Positions 11,240 through 23,100 of a stretch of DNA of 64,000 nt are shown one piece after another; the stretch's first letter is position 1; every line of letters starts with the position of its first letter. The stretch is from Adiantum capillus-veneris. Taxonomy: Eukaryota > Streptophyta > Polypodiopsida > Polypodiales > Pteridaceae. Below the pieces are notes generated by a model. That model saw nothing but the letters and a program-made list of their open reading frames with translations. It ran no database searches and was not told the DNA's origin. Position numbers and translations under genes: made by a program. The stretch covers positions 40,836,598 through 40,900,597 of the forward strand of contig CM043962.1 of the NCBI GenBank assembly GCA_014529385.2. The letters are read 5' to 3'.

Positions 11240-11470
11240 AATATTGTAGGCCATCCCAACATGCAATGTCAAACATAATCAAAATGGACCCACATATGCG
11301 CTCTAAGGTTTCCCTTGGATTCATTCTGTTGACAAGAACCACACCACTTCCACGCCCTTGAGTAGATATTTTAAGGTGTGGTCGGTACACTCTGAATATA
11401 GTGATAATGACCCCTAGCCTCGAGATCAAGCACAACCTCTACTAGACCCTTTGCAGTGACCCCTTTGATC
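11240..11470 (-). pseudogene. Degenerate transposase-like segment
   Basis: One minus-strand frame reads VTAKGLVEVVLDLEARGHYHY and the next, after a shift, reads on with LVNRMNPRE. The layout 'GL...VVLDLEARGHY' then 'NRMNP' recalls the piggyBac-type pattern in which a strand leading to a catalytic Asp is followed by a basic R.NR block. The aspartate expected near the end of the first block is absent and the frame is shifted. I rate the family assignment as weak. Confidence 0.3.
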
Positions 11471-11588
11471 TCTTCGCATCCTCTAAGGTTCTCTCAGTCC
11501 GAAACAATGTAATAATTATACCTAGGAAATATACAAACTCATTATCATGCATGATGCTCGAGGCATGATGTCACCCAAACATGCATCT

Positions 11589-12104
11589 TTAGCTGCAAGC
11601 ATGTCCATGCTCAAATACTACTCTACTTTGTCCTTCTACAACCTGATGCTTGTGATGTCGGAGGTGAGTGACATGTCTTGGTAATGCCATTTGTCTTGAG
11701 GAAGACAATAGTAGCTGACAAAAGGGCATGTTTCCAATTTCCATGCACTCTAGCATTCGCTTGTAGTGAATGCATATGAGAGAGCGTGATTTCTTGGACA
11801 CCAAACCCTTCAAAACCCATCTTGATAGCCTACCCCACCATTGAGACTCATTAAACAATGATGTCCTATAACGATAGAATGGACATTCAAGATCCACACA
11901 ACTTAGATGGGCACAACATCTCCTAAATCTCATAGTTCCATGAAAGTTGTCATTGTTGCTAGTCATGTACTCTATCCAATGATGATTGTCATATTTTTGC
12001 TCCATTGAAGACATGGATGAGTTATTTTTTGCAGGTAGCAACTCATAAGCAATAAACCCATCATAGTACTTAGAAATCTCTTGTGCCAAATCAATTTCTT
12101 GCAC
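11589..12104 (-). pseudogene. Cys/His-bearing frame, possibly transposon-derived
   Basis: A 171-residue open frame on the minus strand. It contains a compact cluster, CCAHLSCVDLECPFYRYR, followed by W.G spacing (NESQWWGRL), which suggests a small zinc-binding fold like those near the DNA-binding ends of some transposases. It is on the same strand as, and upstream of, the transposase-like segment at 11240-11470, so both could come from one DNA transposon. No complete family signature is visible. The frame starts at MQEIDLAQ, and no promoter or intron signals were found. Confidence 0.3.
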
Positions 12105-13251
<1,147 letters not shown>

Positions 13252-13446
13252 CATTATGTTCCTACAAAAAAAGGAGCCATCCTCAGCCCAGTTGCAAGCT
13301 CCAACATCCATATTCGCTGCTTGTTGTCCTGCTTCTCCGACATTGTGTTGGTCAATTTATTATGGATCAAGTTTCCCTTGATGCTCGAGTTTCATGTTGT
13401 CTCAATATTTTTTGTAAACATGTTGAAAACATGATAAGGAATCAAT

Positions 13447-13788
13447 TTGTGGGTATTAGGAGTGTTGGTTACGTTGAAAGTTCTTAGCAATGAAACAGTA
13501 GGGTCCTACTCCTTATTTGAGGGCATACTTCCTCTAGGCATTGGACCGCCCCTTCACATCCACACACAAGAGGAGGAGACATGTTACATGCTTGAAGGGG
13601 AGTTGGTATGGAAAGTTGGTAATCAGGAGTTTACAGCTACCAAGGGGTCCTTTATTCACTTACCCCAATTTGTCCCACATGCCTTTGAAAACAAGTCAAA
13701 CAAACTTGCACACATGGTTCTCCCGTATACACCTGTGGGATTCAAGAAGTGGTTCCTTGATGTAGGTAAACCCATAATAGATCAATAG
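13447..13788 (+). CDS. Cupin-2 domain protein (partial or pseudogene)
   Basis: The frame has a clear single cupin barrel. Motif 1 is PPLHIHTQEEETCYMLEGEL (metal ligands HxH and E), then a GSFIHLP turn, and motif 2 is PQFVPHAFEN with the third histidine. It ends PVGFKKWFLDVGKPIIDQ, as in stand-alone cupins of the quercetin-dioxygenase-like group. These bind a metal, and the substrate cannot be told here. There is no ATG: the frame opens at a TTG after an in-frame stop at 13435. A TATTAG just upstream could be a splice acceptor from an earlier exon. At 113 codons it lacks about 15 N-terminal and 30 C-terminal residues of the usual length. A copia LTR begins about 40 bp after the stop, so the 3' end may have been cut off. 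Confidence 0.6.
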   Translation: MWVLGVLVTLKVLSNETVGSYSLFEGILPLGIGPPLHIHTQEEETCYMLEGELVWKVGNQEFTATKGSFIHLPQFVPHAFENKSNKLAHMVLPYTPVGFKKWFLDVGKPIIDQ

Positions 13789-13825
13789 GACATGCTAGTA
13801 ATTCCATCTTGAAGCTCAAACACAC

Positions 13826-14089
13826 TGACATTTCTTTATACACTTTTTTTGCATCGAGCTCAAAGCAATATGAGTACACAATCGAGCTTAGAAAGATGTG
13901 GGAGTGGATGCGGTGAGTGTAAGAGAGGGAAGGAGAGAAGGGGAAGGAGAAGGAGCAGACATGTAGGTGGATGGAGCTAAGTGAGTAGTATACTCACTCT
14001 CCTTATTCTTCCATATAACCAAAGAATAGAAGTGAATGGGCAGACACCAAACCAAACTGGCCACGGGCCACTTGGCCTATAACCTAACA
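13826..14089 (-). mobile_element. 3' LTR of copia C
   Basis: The right edge is firm: on the minus strand CAAGTGGGAGAT (PPT) is followed by TGTTAGGTTATAGG, the start of many copia LTRs. The left edge at 13826 (TGACATTT, giving a CA end on the minus strand) is the first suitable terminus and is less certain. Length is about 264 bp. Confidence 0.5.
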
Positions 14090-14473
14090 ATCTCCCACTT
14101 GAAGGAAACATGGCCCAAGTGGCTAAAGAATGTAGGGGCTATTATGTACAATTGTATAAATGTGAGGCATGACCATAGATTCACCCTACACCCATCATCT
14201 CTATGCATCCGTTGGGTTTTAATCCGCTGGGATTTCATCCGTGTGAACTTTGAATAACTCAATGCGTTTGCTAGCCAAAATATCCAGTACCACATGATAG
14301 CTGACCGTTATGTGTTTTGACTTGGAGTGAAACACGGGGTTTTTTGCTAACGCAATCGCACTCTGACTCTCGCAATGTAGCACTAGAATATGGTGTATAT
14401 CAAGGTCTTCCACTAAACGAGATAACCACACACTTTCCTTACTGAAACTGAAAACTGCAACATACTCTACCTC
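14090..14473 (-). pseudogene. Copia C, RNase H C-terminal part
   Basis: The minus strand reads EYVAVFSFSKESVWLSRLVEDL, then LHCESQSAIALAKNPVFHSKSKHI and YHVVLDILASKRIEL, the classic end of a Ty1/copia RNase H domain. It is followed by a CAAGTGGGAGAT polypurine tract and the LTR. The protein is cut exactly at the ACCTC target site of gypsy A. The upstream part resumes at 31528, with TTEV there running on to EYVAV here. The copy is diverged (for example SYHVV for the usual HYHFV). Confidence 0.8.
14469..14473. repeat. Left target-site duplication of gypsy A
   Basis: ACCTC, directly before the A 5' LTR. The same five bases lie at 31523-31527 directly after the A 3' LTR. Confidence 0.85.
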
Positions 14474-16027
14474 TGTAATTAAATCTAATACCTAACCAAC
14501 CCAAATGATTTTCTCATATTAAACTGATCATTTAATGTGGGATAATAAACGGGAACAAGGGTTAGAATATAGACATGTGTTTACGGATCTATCTCAACAC
14601 GGGGCCAATGGTAAAGGGGCCCAAATGAGATATGGTCTGTCAAAGAGCAAGGTTAACTAATGAAGCTTAAAAGACCTTAGGGTTAGCTTCATTAAAGACC
14701 TCCAATGGTTAGTGTTAAAAGTCCTTTGACCTTAGGCAAGCTAGGGCTAAGCTTGAGGTGGGAACCCAACCTAAACTTGCCTTTGATCTTAGGCAAGCTA
14801 GGGCTGATCTTGAGGTGGGAACTCCACCTAAGGTGCTTATCATTCTTGATGACTAAGGTACTTGAGGTACTTGTCATATTTAATGAGGAAGGTGCTTGAG
14901 AAGCTTCCCATGCATGGGGGGTAAGGTGCTTGAGTCAAAAAGAGACTACAAACTTAATGAGGAAGGTGCTTGAGAAACTTCCTATGCATGAAAGTCCCAA
15001 AAGTTAGGGGAATCTTTGACCTAACCTTCCACTCACCCAAAGGGCACATGGGACACATGTCAAATTCTCCTTAAGCTTAACCACATGGTGTGCTTGAGTG
15101 TTATTGGTTATGGCTAAAGAGGGGTCTAATGAGCTTCTAATTCCATCCAACAAATATCTAGATATTTGCAAGCTCTCTCTCTCTAAGGGGTAAGGAGAAC
15201 ACTTGTTAAAAGACTACCCATGTACTTGAAATGCATGATGCATGTGATTGGCTAGGGGGAGAGGGGTCCAATGAGCTTGTACCATGTGGAAAAGTCACAA
15301 CTCACCCCAAGAAATCAAGGGGGGTGCTAGGGGGATATATACCACACACACACTCATTTGGGGGAGCTATTCTCACTTGGTGAAAGTTGAGGAACTCCAC
15401 CTCCTTCTCCAAGCGACAGCCCACACCAACACTCTTGGCTATGGAATGCAAATCCAACCAAGAGCCATGCTTCAATGCTTAAGCTTGCCATCTTCTCCAT
15501 CTTCATTATGTATGCTAGCAAGAAGAGTGATGATATGTGAGGAGCTATTTCTTTCTCCTATGAAATGTTTCTTCTTCCTCTTAACTATCCTCGTTCCCCG
15601 CTAGCTCTCTCCACCTTCCAAGGTGTTTGAGGCCTTGCCAAAGTGAGGTTTGGGATAGTTAATACTTTCTACAAAGTTTATGTTATGATTGTGATGCATG
15701 AAGCTTTCCATCTTCATTGCATCACCTAGGTCACAAGGAACAAAAAGATTGTATTGTACCAAGTCTTTTTGATGGGAGAAACTATCATACAAATGCCTAT
15801 TGGAGGGGGCACCGGCTCCATATGAATCCGGTCCTCAACTTTTATCATTTTCTCTAAACTCTCTCTCTTGCAAAAGTATTGTTCATGCCAAGTTAACTAA
15901 GTACCATGTTTATGTTGCTACCATCAATTAAGTTCACCCGCTATGCTCACAAAGTAATCTCACAAAAGTGTTTCATCTAATTTCCTAATTCAGCTACTCT
16001 CAAAATTCATAGGCCATTTCCATTACA
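14474..16027 (+). repeat. 5' LTR of gypsy A
   Basis: Starts TGTAATTAAATC and ends CCATTACA. A GGATATATACC stretch at about 15331, followed by (CA)5, is the likely promoter. It has one copy of the block duplicated in the B LTRs, and short CT runs where B has long GA tracts. Confidence 0.85.
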
Positions 16028-16028
16028 T

Positions 16029-16040
16029 TGGTATCAGAGC
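16029..16040 (+). other. Primer-binding site of gypsy A
   Basis: TGGTATCAGAGC, complementary to the 3' end of initiator tRNA-Met, one base after the LTR. Confidence 0.85.
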
Positions 16041-16444
16041 ATTTGGTTTCTCTTTTCTTAATTAAGAAGAGAGGTCCTTAAGTAGCCTATTAATGGTTGA
16101 TTTTGTTAATTACATTAGGGTAAGTGGGACTAGGATCTATTATCGATTTTGTTGAGCCCACTATGTGGGATATGATGCACACCTCGGGAGCTTTGGTCTT
16201 AATAATGGAGTCTTTTTAGACTTGCCTACGGCTTTACCATTATTGATCCATAAGAAGTCCAAAAGGAGCTATCGGCCCTCGGCAACTTCGCTATGTTAGA
16301 CTCACTGCACTACTCTCTATAATCAACCAATTTGAGCAGTGGGTGTAGATACTTAAGTGCCTATTTTCAAAGGCTAAGAGGAGTAGAAACTAAGGTTTTG
16401 AATTGCCAAATCATACACTAAGTAAACACATAAGTTTAATTAAC

Positions 16445-18271
16445 ATGGCTGACAATAACCAAGAGAGTAGAATGAACATTAATAACTTTGATTTTGCACA
16501 TGAAGGTGCTAATGATGATGCCCCCATGAATTATCTTGTCACTAGGTTGCAACAAGCTATGGGCAACCCCGCTTTGCAAGCCGAAGTTACTCAACAACTT
16601 TGTGCTTATGGGATTTCCTTTCCTCTCCAAGAGGAGAGAGAGCTTAGGAGGCCTCTTGATGAGACCCCCAAAAGAAGACTCTCTCGCATACGCGAGCAGG
16701 AATCCAAAGATCAAGAAAGTATTGAATCCCTAAATTCCTCCGAAGATGTGGCTCCACGAAGAAGGTGGACTAAACGATCGCCAACTCCTCCTAAGAGGAA
16801 ACGGTTATAACCCATAGTCCTTCTCCTCATCACTCCAAAAAGGGAAGAGAGGAAACCAAGGAAGAAAAGGGCAAGAAAGAGGTCACCCTCTTCTCCTTGT
16901 TCTTCACCTTCCTCCTTTACCGATGAAAGCTATGGCTCTTCTCCTAGAGAATATAAGAGGGGAGGACATCGCAAATCTTATCCTGCATGGCGAAGGTCAC
17001 AAAAGCTCAAGAAGTCCAAAGAGGGAGGAAAGAGTATCTCTTTTCTCACCTATGATGGCACCTTTGGTGCTACCGACAAAGTATTGGCCGTCATCCAACA
17101 ATTTGATGCGTCCTTTGGAGATGAGGGATTCACGGAGTCCTCCAAGCTACGCCATGTAGCTATGCACTTCCAAAAATTGGCTCGTCAATGGTGGGCTAGC
17201 CTTCGTGGCAATGGAAAATCCCCAAAGACATGGAAAACTGTACGAGTTTCCATCATGAAGTAATTCCTTGCAAGCGATACAAAGGACAAAGTGCTCACCG
17301 AATGGCGGAGTTTGAGGCTTCTCTCTCATGAGTCTATCCACAAATATGAGGACAAGTTTTGGAATTTACATCTCAAGGCTACTGTCTTTCAAAAGATAGA
17401 CTTTGCTGAGCAAAAGCAACAATTCTGTGTGGGATTACCTGAAGAGATGGCCGAGTATGTCAACTCTCGAGGGCCTGGTTCTATTAGCGAAGTAATCAAC
17501 CATACCATGGTTGCTTCACGCATCAATTTCCAACAAAGGGTTAGATGGAATGTCAAGCCCATGGAAAGTGATGCAAGGAAAAAATTAATGCCCAAAATTC
17601 TTCCCAAGGCCATTCCAACAACAACAATCGGTCTAAGGAGAAAGGAGTTTACAAAGGTAAAAAATAAACTCTCTCTTGAAGAGCTTGAAACTTTTTGCAA
17701 GGATCACAAATATTTTAAGTGTGGGGAGCAAGGACATGGTTATCGTTCTTGCCCCAAAAGAAATGCTTGCAATGAGACTCATAGAGCTTCCACTATCGAA
17801 GCTCCAAAAGAGGATGCTCATTGCAAAGGAGCACCTCTCTCCTATGCTTGGGGAAAGGTAAGGGAGCATGATGCCTTCATCTTGTTTGACCTTGGTTATA
17901 TTCACAAATTCATATCACTGGAGTTGGCCACCAAGTTGGGCATTCAAGCTTTTGAAATGGGAGATGTTGTTACTGCCGATGCCTTTTTCAAGGGACAGCA
18001 AGCCTCCGTTACTCCTTTGATTGGGAATTTGAGGCTTCATGTCCAAAGCTTTGTCGACAAAGAAGACTTCTTTATCTCTCCTCCCCAACATGAGGATGCT
18101 ATCCTAGGGGTACCATGGTTCAACCGCATGGCTGCCAACATGAAGTTCCCTGAAAGGAGAATCTACTCCACCTACATGGAAAAGAATATGTATATAGATG
18201 CTAATGAGTCTGGTCATACTATACCACTTGTAAATTCCCTTGCTCTTGATAAATCAATGAAGAGCTCAGTT
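16445..18271 (+). pseudogene. Gag and protease of gypsy A, broken
   Basis: The ATG at 16445 opens MADNNQESRMNINNFDFAHE, matching the Gag start of elements B and G. The frame stops at 16808 in the basic RSPTPPKRKR region, shifts, and meets another stop near 17262 (the Gln codon of an IMKQFLA-type motif). It is then open from 17291 with the Gag core (ESIHKYEDKFWNL). The nucleocapsid knuckle CGEQGHGYRSC is intact. The protease motif has decayed to FDLGYIHKFIS against FDPGSTHNFIS in its relatives, so the active-site triad is lost. Coding sequence stops at 18271, where element B entered, and resumes in frame at 26647. Confidence 0.85.
18267..18271. repeat. Left target-site duplication of gypsy B
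   Basis: CAGTT before the B LTR, repeated at 26642-26646 after the other LTR. A third CAGTT, at 19978-19982, belongs to the abnormal junction. Confidence 0.85.
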
Positions 18272-18428
18272 TGTAATGGAAGTGGCCTATGAACTTTGAG
18301 AGTAGCGAAATTAGGAAATTAGGTGAAGCACTTTTGAGAGATTACTTTGTGAGAATAGCGGGTGAACTTAATTGATGGTAGCAACATAAACATGGTACTT
18401 AGTTAACTTGGCATGAACAATACTTCTG

Positions 18429-18467
<39 letters not shown>

Positions 18468-18526
18468 AGAGAATATGACAATAGTTGACGACCGGATTCT
18501 ATTGGAGCCGGTCCCCCCTCCAATAG

Positions 18527-18782
18527 GCATTTGTATTATAGTTTCTCCCATCAAGAGAGACTTGGTACAATACAATCTTTGTGTTCCTTGTGATCTACGT
18601 GATGCAATGAAGATGGAAAGCTTCATGCATCACAAGCATAACATAAACTTGTATGCATTTGTATTATAGTTTCTCCCATCAAGAGAGACTTGGTACAATA
18701 CAATCTTTGTGTTCCTTGTGACCTATGTGATGCAATGAATATGGAAAGCTTCATGCATCACAAGCATAACATAAACTTGTAG
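18527..18782 (-). repeat. 128-bp tandem duplication inside the B LTR
   Basis: Two near-identical units each start GCATTTGTATTATAG. The right LTR has the same pair at 25098-25225 and 25226-25353. The A LTRs have one unit, so the duplication arose in the B lineage before insertion. Confidence 0.85.
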
Positions 18783-19114
18783 AAAGCATTAACTATCCCA
18801 AGCCTCAGTCCCAAGGCCTCAAACACCTTCGAAGGTGGAGAGAGCTAGCGGGGAATGAGGATAGGGAAGAGGAAGAAGAAACATTCCATAGGAGAAAGAA
18901 ATAGTTCCTCACTTATCATTACTCTTCTTGCTAGCATACATAATAGCATAGTAATGGAGATGGAGAAGATGGAAAGCTTAAGCATGGAAGCATGGCTCTT
19001 GGTTGGATTTGCATTCCATAGCCAAGAGTGTTGATGTAGGCTTTCACTCTCACAAGCTTGGAGAAGGAGGTGATGTTCCTCATCTTTCATCAAGTGAGAA
19101 TGGACTTGCAAATG

Positions 19115-19139
19115 AGTGTGTGTGTGTGTGTGTGTGTGT
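19115..19139. repeat. (GT)12 tract in the left B LTR
   Basis: A short tract at the place where the right B LTR has about 47 GT units. It lies right next to the probable LTR promoter. Confidence 0.95.
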
Positions 19140-19977
19140 AGAGTATATCCCCCTAACACCCCCCTTCCTTGCTTTGTGCGAAATTTCTCCATGCTACAAG
19201 CTCATTGGACCCCTCTCCCCTTAGCCAATCACATGCAGCATGCAGTCAAGCACATGGGTAATCTTTTGACAAGTGTCCTCCTTACCCTTAGAGAGAGAGC
19301 TTGAAAATATCTAGATATTTGTTAGATGGAAGTAGAAGCTCATTGGATCCCTCTTTAGCCCAACCAATATCATTCAAGCACACCATGTGGTTAAGCTTAG
19401 TGAGAGTCTGACATGTGTCCCATGTGCTCTTTTAGAATTCCCCTAACTTTGAGATTTTTATGCATAGGAAGTTTCTCAAGAAACTTCTTCATTAAGTGTG
19501 TAGGTTCTCTTTTTGACTCAAGCATCTTACCCCCCATGCATAGGAAGCTTCTCAAGCAACTTCCTCATTAAATGTGACAAGTACCTCAAATACCTTAGTC
19601 ATCAAGCATGACAAGCACCTTAGGTGGAGTTCCCACCTCAAACACAGCCCTAGCTTGCCTAATTTTAGGTCGGGTTCCCACCTCAAGCACAACCCTAGCT
19701 TGCTTAAGTTCAAAAGGACTTTTAACACTAACCATTGGAGGTCTTTAATGAAGCTAACCCTAAGGTCTTTTAAGCTTCTTTAGTTAACCTTGCTCTTTGA
19801 CAGACCATCTCTCATTTGGGCCCCTTTACCATTAGCCCCGTGTTGAGATACATCCATAAGCACATGTCTATATTCTAACCCTTGTTCCCCTTTATTATCC
19901 CATATTAAGTTATCAGTTTAATATGAGAAAATCATTGGATTGGTTAGATATTAGATACTTGATGACACAGTTTTTGC

Positions 19978-20160
19978 GTACATTATTTTTGTCAAAGAAT
20001 CCCTAAGAGGCCCTAATGTTTTATCAAAGGTGAATGGTAGGAATCAAGAAGAGTTAGACTTGTCTAACTTTCTAATAGGATTCGAAGATGTGTTCTTGAT
20101 GATATCCCTATGGACTTACCTCCAAACAATGTAATGATGACCATCGAATTGAGCTAGGTT
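19978..20160 (+). pseudogene. Displaced A-type pol segment inside B
   Basis: About 180 bp closely matching the A pol start at 26642-26820, including the adjoining CAGTT. The frame reads FVKESLRGPN, then LSNFLIGFEDV. It sits on the inner side of the left B LTR, where the PPT and 3' UTR of B should be, and ends abruptly near 20160, where minus-strand B integrase begins. See findings. Confidence 0.75.
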
Positions 20161-20162
20161 CC

Positions 20163-23100
20163 TTTGCATCCATTTAGCATCATAAAAAGTATAATTCTTT
20201 AACTTAATAAGATATCGTCAGATAATCTAACCGTTTCTTAACTCCTTGTCTTCATGTCATAGGATGGACTTAGATTGAAGTACTTCTTCTTGATCTTCAA
20301 TTTTTGGAGGGTCTGCAACAACTTTTGCTTCTTTTGATGGCGCTCCTTTGTAAGGCTTACATAGGCTCTCATGGAAAACATGGGGCATGAACCAATGGTT
20401 TGGCAACTTTAATTGATAATCTATCTCATTGATTAGCTTAAGAACTTAAAAAGTACCATAATATCTTTTTGCTAGTTTAGCATGATATTCTTGGTGGCCC
20501 ATAGGACTCTTGCCCATAGTATGCCTCAGATGAGCCTTGAGGAACTTTAGCAAGACCCAATCATTTTCCTTAAAGGCTAAGACTCTTATGTGCTTATTAG
20601 AAGCAACCCTTTTTGCCTTTCCTATGAGATGGATATAGCCCCTTTAATCTTTGGAAAAAGATTCTTGTAGGTCTCGGCTATATTCATCAGCAACGAAGAT
20701 CTTCCCATGTACTTTAAGTAGTAAGGGACTTTTGGATCTTCCTTCTTTAACCTCAGAAGGTACTTTCCCCATAGAAGTATGTACAATATCATTGTACGCA
20801 TACTCTATAAGAGGTAGGTACTTCTATCATTGAGAACATTGATCTACTTCCATGACATAGGCTTTTAGTAGATTAAGAATCGTTAGATTAGTTATTTCAC
20901 TTTGGTCATCCATTTGTGAATGATAGGCCGAAAGAGAAATTTAATCTACTTCCTAGATTCTCAAAGAGACCCTTCTAGAAATTACTAGTCATTCTAGGAT
21001 CTTTTTTCGACACTATGGGTGTTGGAAATCCATGATGCTTGAAAATTTGAGATCTGAAGAGGGTTGACATTTGATGTGCCTCAATAGTCTTTTTGACAGG
21101 CATAGAGTGTGTTTTCTTGTTAATCCTCTTGAGACTAAAACAATCCAAGTTGCTTCCCTCGATCAAATTTCAACTTTTGGTATACCACCCATTTTGAAAC
21201 ATACTCTTGTATGTTTACTTTTCATGGTAGACGAACAGAAATACATTTCTACTCCTCGAAGAGTAGATTATGGAATCCCTCTTTGCCCCGCATAAGAAGA
21301 AGTATGGGATTCATACATGACTTTCGTATTGTATGGGTGATTCACACATAGCCTATGGCCGTTTGGAAGATAACCATCCTTCAAGGGAAATGGTTCTTTT
21401 TTTTTTCCCCTATTGCAAAGGCTATAATTATGTACTTAAATTTTCAATCAGTAGCATACTCATCTATCATAAAAGGTAGATCATTGTGAGTTGCTCTAAA
21501 CACCACATTTACCCTTGGTCGTTGTGAAAGTGCATTGACCACTTGATTGTGCTTGTTAGCAATGTGAGCAATATGAAATTTAAATTGAAAAAGAAAATTT
21601 TCCTACCTCTTTTGTTTGTCGGAGAGCTTGGTTTGCGTCATGAAGTTCTTGAGGCTTTGTGATCCATTCATAGGATGAATGGAGTCCCTAGGAGATAGTG
21701 TTTCCACGTGTTTAGGGCATATAGAATAGTTAGTAGCTTTTTGTATTTACCCAATACTCACTTATTGAAGTTGAGCCTTTGACTCGCATATGCTATGGCA
21801 TGCCCTTCTTGAAGCAAAATAGCTCCAAGGCAATCACCACAAGCATCATATTGGACCTCAAATGGCTTTGAGAGATCTAATTGTGTGAGCACATGTTGAG
21901 AGACAAGATTCTCCTTAAGCTTCTCAAAATCTTCTTGCAATTTTGTAGTCCATGAATACTTAATGTTTCTTTTTGTTAAGCTATGTAATGGGCCTGCTAC
22001 TATTAGCAAGAATTTTTTCTATGAAGCATCTATAGTATGCCCGCATACCTATGAAGCTTTGTACCTCATGTAGAATCCTTGGATTAGGCCATCCTCTTAT
22101 TGTCTCTAACTTTGTTGGATCCATACGGGTGCCATCTTTAGAGATAATGTGACCTAACTATTGAATGTCTTGTAGAAAAAAATTCACTTTTCTTTTGATT
22201 AATGAAAATCTTATTCTCTCTCACAACTTGAAAAATTACCTGGAGGTGTCGCTTGTACTCCTCAAGAGATTTTGAGTGGCCTGAAGATTTTTGTCCATCA
22301 TGAGTTTGAATGCGTCTAAAGCATTTGTCAGGCCAAAACTTGTAAATTATCAAATAGATCTTCTACTTGCAGCACGGGAAATCTATTTTTGATAGTGATC
22401 TTATTTAGTGCTCTATAGTCGACACACATGTGATATGTGTCGTCTTTCTTTTGCACTAAATGCAATGGTGAACAAAATGGAGAGGAGCTAGACCTCACCA
22501 TCCTTTTTTTTCCTCCAACACATGCACTTGCCTCATGATCTCCTCTTGTTGAGCTTGTGAAACTCGATAAGGAGGCTTGTTAGGCGGTGAGCTTCTTGAT
22601 AGGAGCTCAATTGCATGGTCATCATCCCTCATTTTAGAGATAGCTGACTAGGGATGTCATCAATGAAAACATCTTGGAATCCATTTAGTAAATTAGACAA
22701 CTCTAAATCCTCTTGATTCCCTTTATTGCAAGGGTAGGGTGTTCCCCGACTCATTAGCATCTATGTACATGCATTTTTCCCTGTAGGTGAAGTAGATTCT
22801 CCTTTCAAGGAAATTCATGTTGGAAGCCATGCGATTAAACCATGGTGCCCCAACGACAACATTCTCATGTTTGAGAGGGAAGATGAAGAAATCCTTTTTT
22901 TCCACATAGCTTTGGACATGAAGCCTAAGTTTTCCAATTAAAAGTAACTGAGACATCTTGTCCCTTGATCTAGATGCATTGGCTTTCAATGTATCTCCCA
23001 TCTCGTGGGCTTGTATGCCTATCTTAGTGGTCAACTCCGTGGATATGAAGTTATGAGTTGAACCAGGGTCAAACAAAACAAAGGAATCTTGTATGCCTAT

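Larger units (their letters stand above)
18272..19977 (-). repeat. Left (3') LTR of gypsy B
   Basis: Ends TGTCATC...CATTACA on the minus strand. It has a 128-bp tandem duplication (18527-18654 and 18655-18782), a (GA)17 tract at 18430-18464 and a (GT)12 tract at 19115-19139. The same layout with different tract lengths is in the right LTR. Confidence 0.85.

Noticed and set aside
18272-19977. Plain solo LTR in gypsy A
   Set aside because: Considered because CAGTT flanks it on both sides. However B coding continues to its right and a second B LTR with the same outer duplication lies at 24861-26641, so it is the left LTR of B with an abnormal inner junction.
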